Part shown: positions 60,158 to 64,000 of the stretch, one piece after another
Layout of the letters: each line of letters opens with the position of its first letter
How positions within the stretch are numbered: position 1 is the first letter of the stretch
Assembly (NCBI GenBank): GCA_019454045.1
Contig: SKCR01023788.1
Span: forward strand, 1 to 64,000
Length of the DNA: 64,000 nucleotides
Direction: 5' to 3'
Source: Zanthoxylum bungeanum
Lineage: Eukaryota; Streptophyta; Magnoliopsida; Sapindales; Rutaceae
Position numbers and translations under genes: made by a program
Notes under the pieces: model-generated
Databases searched by the model: none
What the model was told of the DNA's origin: nothing
What the model saw: only the letters and a program-made list of their open reading frames with translations

Positions 60158-61600
60158 AGCCAGTCACTCGAGTGCCTAACACCCGAACTATGTACGGTTG
60201 GCTCAAATTGCTGAGAAAAGCTTTCGTCAGCGGATTTGCATAATTATCGTCTGATGCGATTTATACGATCATCACATCGCCACGATGTATGATCCGAACG
60301 AATCAGATGAATAGTCGAAGTATGTATCTGGATCGTTGATGAGACCATTAATTCTTTAGCCTGTGCTGACGCCCAGCTCAGCCGCTAACAGAACTATATC
60401 TAATCCAATTAGATTTATTTATTGACCCAGATGGCTTCTATTGCTGCCTCAGCTGCAGCAATAATCCGCATTTGTTATTTATTCGGTAACAGTATCTTGC
60501 TTGGAAGATTTCCAGCTCACTGTACCGTTATTCAAACTGTATAGTACCGTTTGCGACTTTTAGTCGTTTTATCGGTTTGGAAACTTGCAGTAGTGATCCC
60601 AGTCACTTCAAGTTCTCCTTCTCCACAGATTAAGACAGCATCCTTAGATCTCTAAGATTCTAACGGATGTTCTTAACATCAATCAAGTGACTATCACTTG
60701 GATTGGCCTGATTGTGAATCCATATGCTCAAAGCGTATGAGACACCAGGTCGCGTACATTTTAATGTACAATTTCCCAGAGAGTTTTAACAACTTAAATC
60801 TATCCTAGTAGATCTTTATTCCTAGAATAAAGGTTGTTTCTCCCGAGAATTCTACGGAGAATTTTCTCTTGAAAGCCAAGCTTTCACCGATTATTTTATG
60901 GGAATATCATTTCCAAGAAATGAATATATATTACATTATCATTATTTAAGGACAGCCACTGTCTGTGCGCTCCCACTAACCCTCTCATATACACAAGAAT
61001 CATTCTGTTTTGAATCAAATCATTGACTATCATGATTACATCAAAACAATAGTTCCAAGAACTTTATGCTTGCTTCAACCCAAACATGGATCGAACAACA
61101 CGCAAACCTAGTTTGCTGGTTTTAGTACGACAAAATCGTCAGGATGTTATAAACATCCTCCAAAAGGTTTCCTTTTAAGGAAAGCGATTTTGACCTTTAA
61201 CTGACACATTTCATAAATGAAACGTGCAGCTACAGCAAGCATTATCCAAATGGATTTACCGTGGCAACAGGTAAAAGGTTGAACCGTAATCAACACAATG
61301 TTGATAACGATACCTTTCCGCTACAAGCCTAGCTTTGTACGTTGGTATGTTGCTTCATCCATGTATGTCTTCCTTGAAGACTTATACAGTACCTATAGGC
61401 ACAATGCCTTATGGTACATCAACTAGTATTTTAACATAGTTGTTTTACATGGAATCCATTTCGGACTCATGGCACTTTGCCATAAAAGGAGTCGATACCT
61501 TGTATCACTTCCTCATACGTAGTTGGGTCTTCCTCAATAAGATTGACATCTTTATGAGGTGAGATCAGAAACCCATACCCTAGGTTGTTTTCTGACTCTC
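60158..61600 (-). pseudogene. Copia-D RNase H and RT remnants
   Basis: Collinear with 33980-35400 of Copia-A: RNase H about 60190-60620, RT about 60740-61560. The SGSA-like region is near 60965. Frames broken. Confidence 0.78.
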
Positions 61601-61879
61601 TCCGATCTACGCGGTTCTTGTGTATACGAAGATTAATGGTATATGTTCATCCTTGATGAACAGTTTGTGTTCCATTAAGGACTTCATGCCTTGAACAGTA
61701 TTACTCCGATTTTCATCGAGTTTTACTGTCCTCCCACTTACCACTGCATATCGGTATTCCTCTAAGGAAGACCGCATGGTGAGCAACAATTACAATTGTT
61801 CTCTAGTGAGTTGTATAAGTACTATACTTATGGTTTTCCCTAGGATAACCTACATTTGGCACTTATCCGATTTAGGTTT

Positions 61880-64000
61880 TTTTTGGCATCATCCAAACAT
61901 ATGCCCAGCATACCCAAATCGTTAGGAGTGAGAAACCCTGTTTCTATCCCTGATCATATCTAATATGAATTCTGTCTAACAGATTAATATGGAACCTTAT
62001 TCCAAATAAGTTTTGCACTGTTAATGCATATCCGTTGAAGGAAATGGTAGCTCAGAGCGACTCATGATAAACCTTATCATGTCCAACAAAATTCGGTTTC
62101 TCCGTACGGACACACCGTCAAACTGACGTGTCTCGGGAGGAGTCCTCATTTGAAAGAATATTATACTCTTTCAAGTATTTGTGAAACTTATTGCTTAAGT
62201 ATTTTCATCATGTCATCACGTGATGTTTTAATACTTTAGCCGATCTGTTTGTCTACTTCGTGTTGAAACTTTAAAAGTTTCTGATTTGTGTTCTTCAAAA
62301 GTAACACATAACCATAACGTGATGCCACATCCGTATAGGTCACGAAATATTCATATCCACATCTAGCCTAGCTAGATATGGGCCCACTAACTTCACTATG
62401 AATAGGGCTTACAGATCGATGGCATTTATCACTATTACCAAGTAAATAGTATTTTAGGTACTTTACCTAAAGAACTAGATTCGTAGACTTTATTTGAATA
62501 ATCAAATCAGTCCTAGTACCCACTTTCAAAAGTGTGGATATACGAGTCTTGTTTATTGTGTCCTAGACAACAATGCCACATTTAAGTTTCATCTGATCAG
62601 ATCAGTATGAGCTATTAGTTTGTCATATTATATGTTCGAGATTTTATTTATATTCAAAATATAAATACTGTTGTTCACATCTAATGTGTTTATCTCAATG
62701 TCATCTTTATATAATGAAACACTTTAGTGTTCTAGAATATAAAGGTTTATCCACAATGGATTAAACACTGATATAGAGATAATGTTTCTAGTCTAACTAG
62801 TTACATTATAACAGTTTCCTAATTTAAGTACATACCCGAAGGTAGTTCCTAAATTTAGGTATCTATGGTCGAAACAGCGACTTTCGTCCCGTTTCCGATT
62901 CGCAGATTAACCTCAACTTGAAGTCAGTATCCTGCTCACAGCAGATTCTGAACATCAATACATATATTTTATGTACCACACTAAGTATTTAAAATCCAAT
63001 TTCAATACTAGTAGGAACATAATAATGACGAATATATTTAAAGTCAGAGCCTTGCTCTTTCTTTAATTCCTTCATGTCTGCCATATCCAAACGGCAGTCA
63101 TTTTGGGATATGTTCTTTATCTTCCCAGAAGATCATAATGATTTTGCCTTTACCTTTTTCAATATTTCAGAAGCCTTCGGCCAAGCCTTGGTTTCTAGAA
63201 TATCGAAGTAAGGTGCGCCTTGCGCTATTAGCCTAATTGTAAAGTTTGACTTTATCTCCTTGAGAATAGTCATTAACTCTCCAAGAGTTATTAATTACAA
63301 TTTAATACTTCTTAATCTAAACATAGATTTATGACAAGTATGGTGGATTAAGCACTTAAGTATCATCACATAAATCTTCCAAAGATTATGCTCTACTATT
63401 TGCTTAATTCTAGGCTTAGGCTTACAAGTTATTTTATCAAATAAAGTAACTTATTATTTATTTCCAGGACTATCCTGAAATTATTCCCAATTTGAAAATT
63501 AAACCATTTAAACATTTTAATCCAAGATTATGTTTTAAATGTCCAATCTTTCAATATATCTTGATTTTAATAGTCCAACTATTTAATCAATAATTGGTAC
63601 TAATTATAATGATTACAATAGTCTAACTATTTAATCAACTATAATTCAATAGTTTAAAATCAATTATATTGATTACTATAATCCAATTATAAAATCAACT
63701 ATAATTGAATAGTTTGAATATATAGTCCAACTATTTAATAAAACAACGATTTAAATATTAGTCTAACTGATATTTAAATCATAACGACGAATGATATTTG
63801 ATTGAGCGCGTATGGCAAGTAATTGAACGAGTATTGCAAATTCAATTCTTGCCTCCCACTATTTTTCGGCGAGCCTCTAACCCTCTGTCGAGTACTCGGG
63901 AAACCGTGTTTCCTAGTGGGCTAGGATCCCGTTAAATAACACACAATCTTGGAACTTTTGGATCCAATCCAAATTGATATCATACATCCAATGTTGTATT
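61880..64000 (-). pseudogene. Copia-D integrase and gag remnants, to window end
   Basis: Integrase core about 62200-62600, protease link about 62760-62960, gag from about 63000. Most of the zinc knuckle is deleted (near 63100). The TAGTTGGACTAT repeat region is at 63560-63760. The element runs out of the window. Confidence 0.75.

Overview
The window is a plant nuclear genome segment made almost entirely of nested LTR retrotransposons. Three lineages point to an angiosperm: Ty3/gypsy Athila (tRNA-Asp-type primer site), Ty1/copia of Angela/Tork type (initiator-Met-type primer site) and Ty3/gypsy Ogre/Tat (tRNA-Arg-type primer site). I see no intact host gene, rRNA, tRNA or CRISPR array. The species cannot be named from this sequence.

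Left part (1-18503). Athila-1 lies on the minus strand. Its gag-protease-RT-RNase H-integrase runs from about 7465 down to 2215, and its 5' LTR is 7598-9682. Between integrase and the missing 3' LTR it carries two extra genes: an unrecognised zinc-cluster ORF (1625-2089) and an intronless LOG-like (cytokinin-activating enzyme family) gene (633-1287). Athila-1 sits inside Copia-E (plus strand, internal part 9683-13827, 3' LTR 13828-15794). Copia-E abuts an older copia integrase fragment (15880-16577).

Middle part (16578-31925). Athila-2 (minus strand, 3' LTR 16578-18503) has the same layout, including a second LOG-like copy (19811-20462) and a second zinc-cluster ORF. It is broken by a solo copia LTR (20564-22484, 5-bp duplication GTATC) and by Copia-G (22789-28942). 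Past 30478 come a copia LTR piece and an Athila piece in the opposite orientation (31198-31925).

Right part (31926-64000). Copia-A (minus) contains Copia-B (plus) inside its 5' LTR, giving a head-to-head inverted repeat of about 16 kb. Next is an Ogre/Tat-like element (plus strand): a long LTR with about six 182-bp tandem repeats, a primer site, and broken gag-protease. It is cut off at 57492 and joined, through a 31-bp copied filler, to the leader of another minus-strand copia. That copia's single LTR (58051-60139) has a primer site on one side and a polypurine tract on the other, as expected for tandem elements sharing one LTR. Internal copia sequence then runs to the window end.

The most notable signal is the LOG-like gene carried by two separate Athila copies at the same position. 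Both copies end in a basic tail and LDLNL, which resembles an EAR repressor motif. The LTR of one copy has a cluster of G-box motifs upstream of its TATA box. All coding regions here are decayed to some degree; functional statements are inference from motifs.
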